Part shown: positions 1-5,755 of the stretch, in pieces
Layout: every line of letters starts with the position of its first letter
How positions within the stretch are numbered: the first letter of the stretch is position 1
Virus record (IMG/VR): IMGVR_UViG_3300036846_000760
Location: 1-44,907 of that record
Source: a virus
Direction: 5' to 3' (one strand)
Length of the DNA: 44,907 nt
Made by a program: the position numbers and the translations under genes
Notes under the pieces: model-generated
What the model was told of the DNA's origin: nothing
Seen by the model: only the letters and a program-made list of their open reading frames with translations
The model's database searches: none

Positions 1-20
1 AACTCCGGGGTCACTGAGTC

Positions 21-167
21 ATGGACGACGGATTTACCGGAATGATGGTTGCTCTCCTTTCGCCGCTCCTGGTGGTGATTTTACTAGAGCTATGCGCCAT
101 CGAAGACGCCATAAAACATAATCACGCCGACAATATCGCGTGCCGCTCGGAGGGGGCACACCCATGA
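21..167 (+). CDS. small single-pass membrane protein
   Basis: A 48-residue reading frame starts at ATG 21 and ends at TGA 165-167, overlapping the next start as ATGA. Residues about 8-28 (GMMVALLSPLLVVILLELCA) form one strongly hydrophobic segment, followed by a short polar tail, so the product is probably a single-span inner-membrane peptide. It heads a chain of five small genes joined by 4-base overlaps, which supports its being real. A lysis or superinfection role is possible by size and topology only. No family was recognised. Confidence 0.5.
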   Translation: MDDGFTGMMVALLSPLLVVILLELCAIEDAIKHNHADNIACRSEGAHP

Positions 168-409
168 TCGACATCAACATCGGCGAGGGCCGCGCGCTCC
201 TCAAGACCACGCTCAGGGACGTGCGCGAGGTGCTCACGCCGGCGCGGGTCAAGGAGGAACGGCTCTACCGCGTCAAGACCGAGGCCGGGATGAAGCTGTT
301 CGAGTTCATCGGCCCCGGCGGGTTCTGGTGGTCGGGCCGCGCCGACAACGCCTACGAGGCGCGCGCCAAGGGTTGGGACGCGTGGCTGACCCAGAGGGGG
401 TTCCGATGA
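164..409 (+). CDS. hypothetical protein, 81 aa
   Basis: An ATG start at 164 is preceded by a strong GGAGGGGG ribosome site, so it is preferred over the in-frame start at 140. The 81-residue product is basic and soluble, with an aromatic patch (GGFWWSGR) and a C-terminal half rich in Ala, Arg and Trp. It overlaps both neighbours by 4 bases (ATGA), indicating translational coupling in a five-gene cluster. No family recognised and no function proposed. Confidence 0.6.
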   Translation: MIDINIGEGRALLKTTLRDVREVLTPARVKEERLYRVKTEAGMKLFEFIGPGGFWWSGRADNAYEARAKGWDAWLTQRGFR

Positions 410-594
410 CCGCCCACACGCTCTCCCGGAAGAAACACGATCAGGTCATCGCAAATATGCGATTCCTGCTTGAGGGCGATGTCGCACCGGACAGAACGTT
501 GTCGTATATCGCTCGCAAGTATGTCCTGAGCGCAGCCGATCGGGCTTACATGGAGGGCGTCATTCAGAAGCTCTTGACGGAGTTAAGTAAATGA
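406..594 (+). CDS. hypothetical protein, 62 aa
   Basis: Starts at ATG 406 inside the ATGA overlap with the upstream gene, after a GAGGGGG stretch; the in-frame start at 328 would lie wholly inside that gene and is rejected. The 62-residue product (MTAHTLSRKKHDQVIANMRF...) is charged and probably helical, with no membrane segment. It ends in an ATGA overlap with the HTH-like gene at 591. Function unknown. Confidence 0.55.
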   Translation: MTAHTLSRKKHDQVIANMRFLLEGDVAPDRTLSYIARKYVLSAADRAYMEGVIQKLLTELSK

Positions 595-821
595 CCGCCT
601 CCCAGCTCCGCGTCATCCGAAGCCGCCTCGAGCTGACCGGCGATGAGTTCGCCAAGCTGGTCGGGGCCGCCGACGCCCGCAGCGTGCGCCGCTGGGAGGC
701 CGGGACCAACGATGTCCCCGGCTCGACCCGGCAACTGCTGAAATTGTTAACCGCCATGTCGCCGGCCGAGTTGAGGCGGGCAATGGCAACCCTTCTGGCC
801 GATTACAAGGAATCCAAATGA
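591..821 (+). CDS. small helix-turn-helix protein (XRE-like)
   Basis: The 76-residue product reads like a single XRE-type helix-turn-helix: residues about 3-40 contain SRLELTGDEFAKLVGAAD followed by a recognition-helix-like RSVRRWEAGTNDVPG, and the rest is a short helical tail. The sequence 'RRWEAG...VPG' is typical of phage and plasmid transcription regulators that sense a DNA operator. It overlaps both neighbours by 4 bases. Its targets cannot be told; the repeat-rich region at 1282-1624 lies just downstream and is one candidate. Domain assignment is from motif resemblance. Confidence 0.65.
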   Translation: MTASQLRVIRSRLELTGDEFAKLVGAADARSVRRWEAGTNDVPGSTRQLLKLLTAMSPAELRRAMATLLADYKESK

Positions 822-1123
822 TTACTCTTCTTCTGATCCTAATCCTCTTCGCCCTGTCGCCGGTTCTTGCAATCTTGCTCGCTGCCGGTTGGGGTATCTT
901 CCTACTCGGCGGTGTCGTTATTGATTACCTTTCTGACCTGCCTCCAATGAGTGCGCCTGATTTCTCCTGGGTCGTGGTGGGCATCGATGGGACCGGGGCT
1001 ATCGGCGACAGGATCGGTACATGGCTTGGTCTGGCGATTATCGGTTGCATGGTCGTCGGAGGGATTCGAGCGGAGCTGAAGGAGCTGAAATCAGCCCCCA
1101 AGCGTCGCGCTGACAGGCACTAA
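818..1123 (+). CDS. membrane protein, 2-3 predicted spans
   Basis: The 101-residue product begins with a very hydrophobic stretch (residues 2-38, probably two close spans or a long hairpin) and has another at about residues 71-85 (WLGLAIIGCMVVGGI), followed by a basic cytoplasmic-like tail ending RRADRH. It starts in an ATGA overlap and is last in the small-gene cluster; two hairpins lie just downstream at 1150-1222. The topology would fit a holin or other phage membrane protein, but no family was recognised and no endolysin is adjacent. Confidence 0.6.
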   Translation: MITLLLILILFALSPVLAILLAAGWGIFLLGGVVIDYLSDLPPMSAPDFSWVVVGIDGTGAIGDRIGTWLGLAIIGCMVVGGIRAELKELKSAPKRRADRH

Positions 1124-1149
1124 ACGGCAGGCTTCCCTTACCCTGCCGG

Positions 1150-1180
1150 GGGCAGCCAGTGGCGACGGCCCTGGCTGCCC
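1150..1180 (+). terminator. 10-bp perfect stem-loop after the small-gene cluster
   Basis: GGGCAGCCAG (1150-1159) pairs perfectly with CTGGCTGCCC (1171-1180) around an 11-nt loop. There is no T-run directly after it, so on its own it may act as an RNA 3'-end stabiliser; it stands just ahead of a better terminator at 1195-1222. Confidence 0.5.
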
Positions 1181-1194
1181 TAGCGCGCCATCAC

Positions 1195-1222
1195 AGGAGG
1201 CCATTCCAGGGGCCTCCTTTTT
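1195..1222 (+). terminator. rho-independent terminator
   Basis: AGGAGGCC (1195-1202) pairs perfectly with GGCCTCCT (1211-1218) around an 8-nt loop and is followed by a T-run (1218-1222). This is a classical intrinsic terminator for the rightward small-gene cluster and isolates the control region that follows. Confidence 0.8.
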
Positions 1223-1281
1223 CGTTTCTGGAGGGGTCCAATCGTCGTCGGGACCGTCCCACCTGCCGAAACCAACTCCTG

Positions 1282-1445
1282 CCTACGAAAGCGGCATCAG
1301 TCACGGGTTAGTCACGGACTCCGTGACTAAATACGTTTCGTAGGACCCGGCCAACCATGCCTTAAGTCATTGATGTTTCACGTGAAACAGCGCGTAATAC
1401 TGGCGAAGGGTCTTGCCCTGCGTCACGGCAGATGGGCCTACGAAA
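1282..1445. promoter_or_regulatory. three copies of CCTACGAAA, candidate operator
   Basis: The 9-mer CCTACGAAA occurs at 1282-1290 and 1437-1445, and as its complement TTTCGTAGG at 1336-1344. A fourth copy (TTTCGTAGG, 33859-33867) lies in the leader of the CI-like repressor gene, and a near match (CCTACAAAT) at 33894-33902. Clustering and sharing with the repressor region suggest a phage regulator binds both places. This is inference from repetition, with no known motif matched; the scan of the window was by eye. Confidence 0.45.
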
Positions 1446-1580
1446 ACGATGAAACCTACCAAATATTTGGCGGTTTTCAGCCACTTGGTGACTGTCGTAG
1501 TTGGTCGTAGGCGGACATTCCGGTCACGGAATACGTGACTTTAGCCCCTCGAAACCGGTTTAGTCACGGACTCCGTGACT
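1299..1580. repeat. GTCACGG inverted-repeat cluster
   Basis: The core GTCACGG or its complement recurs through this interval. A perfect 10-bp inverted repeat with a 3-nt centre spans 1308-1330 (TTAGTCACGG / CCGTGACTAA); a second copy of the same palindrome core is at 1561-1580; an imperfect version is at 1522-1540; single copies are at 1299-1306 and 1422-1428. A further perfect palindrome TACCCTAGGGTA sits at 1613-1624. The arrangement resembles an operator or iteron cluster in an otherwise gene-free region (1124-1698). Binding protein unknown. Confidence 0.6.
1374..1389. promoter_or_regulatory. parS: perfect match to bacterial parS (ParB-binding site)
   Basis: The 16-bp palindrome TGTTTCACGTGAAACA at 1374-1389 is identical to the consensus parS site bound by chromosomal ParB (Spo0J) across most bacteria. 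It lies in a gene-free control region between the terminator at 1195-1222 and the hicB-like gene. No ParA or ParB homologue is encoded in this window, so if active it would recruit a host ParB or one encoded outside the window. Identity to the consensus is seen directly; function here is inference. Confidence 0.75.
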
Positions 1581-1668
1581 GGAAATACAGCCTGTTTTCG
1601 TCGTGTCTGTCATACCCTAGGGTAATCACGTTTCGTCTGTTTTTGGCGCACGCATACTGTCGTAACAT

Positions 1669-1707
1669 ACGCCGCATAACGACCAGGAGATTACCCATAT
1701 GCGGCGT
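1669..1707 (+). promoter_or_regulatory. hairpin enclosing the hicB-like ribosome site and start codon
   Basis: ACGCCGCATA (1669-1678) and TATGCGGCGT (1698-1707) are perfect complements. The AGGAG ribosome site (1685-1689) falls in the loop and the ATG (1699-1701) in the 3' arm. In mRNA this could restrict initiation; as DNA it is a 10-bp inverted repeat that the encoded antitoxin-like protein might bind. Both readings are inference. Confidence 0.5.
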
Positions 1708-2118
1708 TTTTACCCGGGCGTGATCACCGCCCACGATGACCAGTTCAACCTCGCGTTCCCTGACCTCCCAGACCTCCCAGATACCGAAGCCGCCACCCTC
1801 GTAGAATGCTTGCTCCAGGCCGAGCGCAATCTCGCCGACTACCTCGAGACCCGCCCCAGCCGCTACCCCCTGCCGCCGCCCTCGAGCCTCCACCGGCTCC
1901 GCACCACCGTCGGTGCCCTGGCCGGGCTGGTCACGGTGGTGATGATCCCGCCGCTCCGCCGGGGGCGGAAGGCCCGCATCACCATTGCCATCGACCAGGA
2001 GCTGCTCGTCAGCCTCGACGCCGCCGCCGGTCCATTAGGCCGGTCGCGCTGGCTGGCGGAGGCGGCCGAGGACAAGCTGGCCCAGACCTATGCCGCGAAA
2101 GGGGATACGCCGCTATGA
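1699..2118 (+). CDS. hicB: HicB-like antitoxin with RHH-type tail, orphan
   Basis: The 139-residue product has a HicB-like N-terminal half (residues about 1-52: RRFYPGVITAHDDQFNLAF... then a Leu/Glu-rich helix), a Pro/Leu-rich linker, and a C-terminal segment (about 89-131: GRKARITIAIDQELLVSLDAA... RSRWLAEAAEDKL) resembling a ribbon-helix-helix DNA-binding domain. HicB proteins neutralise HicA mRNA interferases and repress their own promoter. No HicA-like dsRBD toxin (about 60 residues) is recognisable upstream or downstream, so this may be a phage regulator or anti-toxin decoy. The start is at ATG 1699 after AGGAG; it overlaps the next gene by 4 bases. Confidence 0.65.
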   Translation: MRRFYPGVITAHDDQFNLAFPDLPDLPDTEAATLVECLLQAERNLADYLETRPSRYPLPPPSSLHRLRTTVGALAGLVTVVMIPPLRRGRKARITIAIDQELLVSLDAAAGPLGRSRWLAEAAEDKLAQTYAAKGDTPL

Positions 2119-2336
2119 AGGGTCAAGGCCGCTCCGTTTTCCGCTACGACTGGGAAGATGGCGGTTGGATATCGTTCGCGGCGGGCGGGAACGTCTCGAC
2201 CGAGGAAGCCCTAAATATGGCCGAGACGCTGATCGCGCTAAAGCGCGAGGAAATTGCGCGTACCCCACGGCCCAAGACAGCCGAATCGGAACCGGAGAAC
2301 TCGGAGGCATATACGCCGGTCTTCCGGCAACGCTGA
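2115..2336 (+). CDS. hypothetical protein, 73 aa
   Basis: Starts at ATG 2115 in an ATGA overlap with the HicB-like gene; the longer in-frame extension runs inside that gene and is rejected. The product (MKGQGRSVFRYDWEDGGWIS...) has a beta-rich N-terminal half, a helical middle (EEALNMAETLIALKREEIAR) and a polar tail. Its stop (2334-2336) abuts the stop of the leftward gene at 2337, sharing TGATCA. Possibly a partner of the HicB-like protein by linkage, but it lacks HicA features. Function unknown. Confidence 0.55.
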   Translation: MKGQGRSVFRYDWEDGGWISFAAGGNVSTEEALNMAETLIALKREEIARTPRPKTAESEPENSEAYTPVFRQR

Positions 2337-3521
2337 TCACGTCCCCGGTCGGCGCGCCTTGAACTGGCTTGCCAGCGGCGACGGTGCCGTGTCGTCATCG
2401 GACAGCGCCGCAGCGCCTCCGGCAAGCGGGGCCAGGATGCCGTACTTGCGCAATATCTCTACAATCTTGGGATCGAACACGACGTAGTTGCTGGTCTGGT
2501 CGTCCGCGCGTTTCATCGACTCGAGTTCTTGCATCGCGTCGGAAAGCCTATTTTGATTTGCCTCTGACGGCTCTCTTTTAAGAAGGTCTTCTAGGTCGGC
2601 GGCCTTTTTTTCATACCGCGCTAAATTTGGACGCGGAACGCCGAGCCGCCGCGAGCCTTGATCGAGATACTTGATGCCGGGGATGCCGCTCTCATCAAGA
2701 ATGGCGGCAGCGTCTGCATATGCTGAAGGATCACCAGACCCAGCCAACCTTCTGTAAAATTGTTCACCGGATTCATTCGTTTTGAGCCGCGGCTCTATGT
2801 CTGCCATACGTCCTGCTGAAAGCAACCGGCCCGGGTCTGTTGATTGAGCCGCCAAGGTCTTATCCCAATCAAGGAACTGCGCCGGATCGGCGTTGATGTT
2901 GACCTCGTAGGTGCGCGGGCCGACTGGCTTATCGCTTTGCAATAAATTCAGCATATCCTGGCTATATTTATCGTTGTAATGACGAACAAGACCCTCGGCT
3001 TGATTGATAGCCGATGCACGATCAAACCGATTCGCTTGCAAAATCTGAGCGGCTTCCAATTCAGGGGACCCCTCAAATTTGCGCAAAAACTGATTCCAAT
3101 ATCGCCCGCCCTGCCCCGACACTGCCGGGTTCTCCGCGAAGTACAGCCCGTGACCAAAAGTCTGAAACCCCTCGCCGGTGCCGATCTTCGAGAGATCGAA
3201 CTGATTAAAATCGTGCGGGCTGCCGTGATAGGCCAGGATGCCGCCGATCTTGCTGATCGGCCCGCTGAGCCCCAGCGCGAAATTGGCGGGTGCGCTCTGT
3301 GTGACCTGATGAATGTTCTCCGGCAGAAACGAACGCGCGACATAGTCACGCGGCATCTCGTTCGGCTGCGGTGTTGGCAGTCCGGTGTCGATGTTGACGC
3401 TGTCCGGTATCTGCGGATCGATAAATGGGCGCAGCGGATTGAAATCCGCGAGCCGCCCAAGCCCGGACGATTTGCCCGACCGGGGTGTGATGGCTTGGGC
3501 GAGCAGATCACTGATGCTCAT
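2337..3521 (-). CDS. virion-associated protein with ADP-ribosyltransferase (ART-PolyVal-like) domain
   Basis: The 394-residue product contains, at residues about 97-350, hallmarks of the ART domain found in phage polyvalent proteins: YHGSP (98-102), GTGEGFQTFGHGLYFAEN (114-131) and, near the end, NYVVFD (345-350). The H and Y of the first two motifs match the NAD-binding H-Y-E pattern; the third acidic residue was not pinned down. Such proteins could modify host factors after co-injection with DNA. ATG 3521 is chosen because it overlaps the upstream 50-aa gene as TGATG; a GTG at 3545 would overlap that gene further. It is last in the leftward virion operon, next to the internal proteins, which fits ejection. 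Confidence 0.7.
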   Translation of the reverse strand: MSISDLLAQAITPRSGKSSGLGRLADFNPLRPFIDPQIPDSVNIDTGLPTPQPNEMPRDYVARSFLPENIHQVTQSAPANFALGLSGPISKIGGILAYHGSPHDFNQFDLSKIGTGEGFQTFGHGLYFAENPAVSGQGGRYWNQFLRKFEGSPELEAAQILQANRFDRASAINQAEGLVRHYNDKYSQDMLNLLQSDKPVGPRTYEVNINADPAQFLDWDKTLAAQSTDPGRLLSAGRMADIEPRLKTNESGEQFYRRLAGSGDPSAYADAAAILDESGIPGIKYLDQGSRRLGVPRPNLARYEKKAADLEDLLKREPSEANQNRLSDAMQELESMKRADDQTSNYVVFDPKIVEILRKYGILAPLAGGAAALSDDDTAPSPLASQFKARRPGT

Positions 3522-3673
3522 CACGCGCCATGCTGCTGCAGCCACGCGCGGTGTGCGTTGCTGAGTCCCAACTCAGGGCTCGCACCCGCGCCGCTCTCCA
3601 GCATGGCGTCGGCGATGTATCCGCCGCGCTTGCTGTTGACCACGGAACTCAGGAGATCGGCAAGGGACGGCAT
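3521..3673 (-). CDS. small protein, 50 aa
   Basis: A 50-residue frame starts at ATG 3673 and stops at TGA 3523-3521, overlapping the ART-domain gene start by one base (TGATG). It begins 9 bases after the stop of the 686-residue gene. The product (MPSLADLLSSVVNSKRGGYI...AWLQQHG) is amphipathic and helical. The tight TGATG coupling and the lack of other use for this gap support it. Function unknown; possibly a small virion or chaperone peptide. Confidence 0.5.
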   Translation of the reverse strand: MPSLADLLSSVVNSKRGGYIADAMLESGAGASPELGLSNAHRAWLQQHGA

Positions 3674-3682
3674 CGCATGATC

Positions 3683-5743
3683 CTATGGGCGGCGTGGCGG
3701 TAACGTGATCGGCGGCAGCGGGGCAGGCGTCGTGGGTACGTTCCATTGCGGCACTGGCTTGAAGTATGGTGCACCGCCAAAACGCAGACGCGCTTTCCAG
3801 TCGTCCAGTACGTCCTGGCCGCTGCGGCGATTTGCAATCGACTTGAGATAGGCTTCACGTACAGCCGGGTCGCTCGTCACGAGCGGAACGCCCTCCGCCG
3901 CAGCAACGCTTGCCGGAGGACGTGTGAACAGATTAGCTGCCGCTTGCCACGTGGCCTTGATAGGATTGCTTATAAAATCCACCGGCACCGGCGCGTTTTG
4001 CTCGGCCTGTGCGGCTGTGCGGAACGCCGTGCGGCTATTGGCCGAAACATTGTGATAGGTACGCGCCTTCTCGCCGGTGTTATCCATGAACACCTTGAAC
4101 TCGGCCATTTGCTGCGGCGTTCCCAGGCCCGCAAGCTTCTCCCGGCGTGACGGGCTGCCATAGACACGGTTGGTCAGGTCGGACGTGTCATAGGCCCGGT
4201 CTATCGTGTTCTTGAGCGTGTTCATGGCGACGATGGGCTGCGACAGTTCGCCCCAACGCCGGTTTGCGTAGCCCCAAGCCGATTGCGTCGTGCCGGGTGT
4301 TACGCCCGGATAGGCTTGCGGCAATTGAGACTCCGTTTCGTTAGTCAGGATTTTGAGTTTCTCGGTGATGTCCCTGCCGTAGGGCGTCAGCGTGCCGGTG
4401 TCCTGGTTATATATCGCCGCATTGCCTTCATTATGCAGCATCTCCGACCAGCCGCGCCGCACAGCATCAACCGTCCTGAGCGGTGTCTGCGCGTCGATGT
4501 GAAGGTTGCCCGCCATGTCGGTGTTCATGGCATAGGCGTTAGGGTCATACGGTACATTGGCGTTGTCGGCCTCTCGCCGTATCGCGTCCTTTCCGGCCTG
4601 GAGACCGTCACGCGCCTCTGGCGAGGACAGGATGCGGTTAAGGCGCGGCGTGCTGATGGGCTGGTTCATGTCCGCAGCCTCGTACAACGGAGCTGCCTCG
4701 GCCCGGCGGCGCGCGATCAATTGATCCTTGTTTCCGCCAGCGATGCTTTCCGCCTTTGCCAGGATCGTGGGCCCCTGTTCAAGGTGACGCTCGGCCAATC
4801 CCTCGGCTGCCGTCAACGTGTCGCCCAATTGATTTGCAGCAGCCTCTGCCTCACCGCGCGTGTTTGGCCCGACATCGGCCAACACTGTATCAGGGCCCAT
4901 CTCGGCAACGCGCTGACGCGCCTTCTGCACGAGCATGGCGCGCGAATAATCCGGCGGCAGGTCCTTCGCAAAATCACGCCCGAGCGCAATCTCGCCGCGC
5001 CGCGCCATCTGCGACGCCGGAAGCGTGGCGCGGCTCAATAGATTGGCTATGCCGCTCTTGGCGACGTCATAGCCCTTGTTGATCAGTAAGGGCGCGCCTG
5101 GGAACGCGAGACCGCCAGCCGTGCCTAGCGCCGTACCCGTCAATGTATCACGTGCGAAGTCCCACGGCCCCGGTATGCCGTTGTCGGCTCCGCGTGACGA
5201 CTGCGCCCCTTCGATAGTGCCTGTCGCCCCGCCTTGGGCAGCCGTGCGCCCGACAACACCGCTGACCGTCTTAGCTGGAATAGCGCCGCCTATCTTCCCC
5301 ATGATCCAGTTATTGAGCGGATTAGTGACCGAGCCCGCGAGATAAGACAGACGCGCCTTCATCGGGTCTGTTTCAGTATAGAGGTCTGATTTACCGCGCA
5401 GCGTCTGCAGCTCGTTGTTATATGACGTGAGGTCGTCCTTCTGCTGTGACTGCCCGGTCACGGCGTTGGTTATGGCTGATATTGTTTGCAGCGGATGCAC
5501 AACCTTGTTTGCAAGATATGACGCGCCTGCAGTGGTGAAGTCCCCGCCCGGCGTATAGGCCCGCACGAATTGCGTGAGCGCCGGGTCTTCCACGGGCGCT
5601 CTCTGCAGGAACGTCTCGTTAGATTTGCCGTCCTCCAAAGCGTAGGCGCGGTCCATGAAATTCCGCGCAGCGGTCGGATTGTTCTGCTTCAGCATCTCGC
5701 GCGCCTGATCGCGCAAGAATTGGATGTCGTCGGTGGTCGCCAT
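3683..5743 (-). CDS. putative internal virion / DNA-ejection protein, 686 aa
   Basis: This 686-residue protein starts at ATG 5743, shortly after the 709-residue gene. The first 60 residues are helical and charged; residues about 135-235 are rich in Gly, Ala and hydrophobics (GGAIPAKTVSGVVGRTAAQG and similar), the type of segment seen in internal proteins that line the ejection channel; the middle is a long Ala/Arg/Glu-rich helix region; the C-terminus is Pro-rich (ending PPITLPPRRP). Place and size match the gp15/gp16-type internal proteins of T7-like podoviruses, but no sequence motif proves homology and no transglycosylase motif was seen. Confidence 0.5.
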   Translation of the reverse strand: MATTDDIQFLRDQAREMLKQNNPTAARNFMDRAYALEDGKSNETFLQRAPVEDPALTQFVRAYTPGGDFTTAGASYLANKVVHPLQTISAITNAVTGQSQQKDDLTSYNNELQTLRGKSDLYTETDPMKARLSYLAGSVTNPLNNWIMGKIGGAIPAKTVSGVVGRTAAQGGATGTIEGAQSSRGADNGIPGPWDFARDTLTGTALGTAGGLAFPGAPLLINKGYDVAKSGIANLLSRATLPASQMARRGEIALGRDFAKDLPPDYSRAMLVQKARQRVAEMGPDTVLADVGPNTRGEAEAAANQLGDTLTAAEGLAERHLEQGPTILAKAESIAGGNKDQLIARRRAEAAPLYEAADMNQPISTPRLNRILSSPEARDGLQAGKDAIRREADNANVPYDPNAYAMNTDMAGNLHIDAQTPLRTVDAVRRGWSEMLHNEGNAAIYNQDTGTLTPYGRDITEKLKILTNETESQLPQAYPGVTPGTTQSAWGYANRRWGELSQPIVAMNTLKNTIDRAYDTSDLTNRVYGSPSRREKLAGLGTPQQMAEFKVFMDNTGEKARTYHNVSANSRTAFRTAAQAEQNAPVPVDFISNPIKATWQAAANLFTRPPASVAAAEGVPLVTSDPAVREAYLKSIANRRSGQDVLDDWKARLRFGGAPYFKPVPQWNVPTTPAPLPPITLPPRRP

Positions 5744-5755
5744 GACGCATTCCGT

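Noticed and set aside
1124-1698. tRNA or attachment site in the left control region
   Set aside because: No cloverleaf or T-loop-like GGTTCGAATCC pattern was found; the hairpins are too short and symmetrical.
1806-2336. 176-codon frame covering the HicB-like gene
   Set aside because: Only the last 73 codons, from ATG 2115, look like protein; the rest is a frame shadow of the HicB-like gene.
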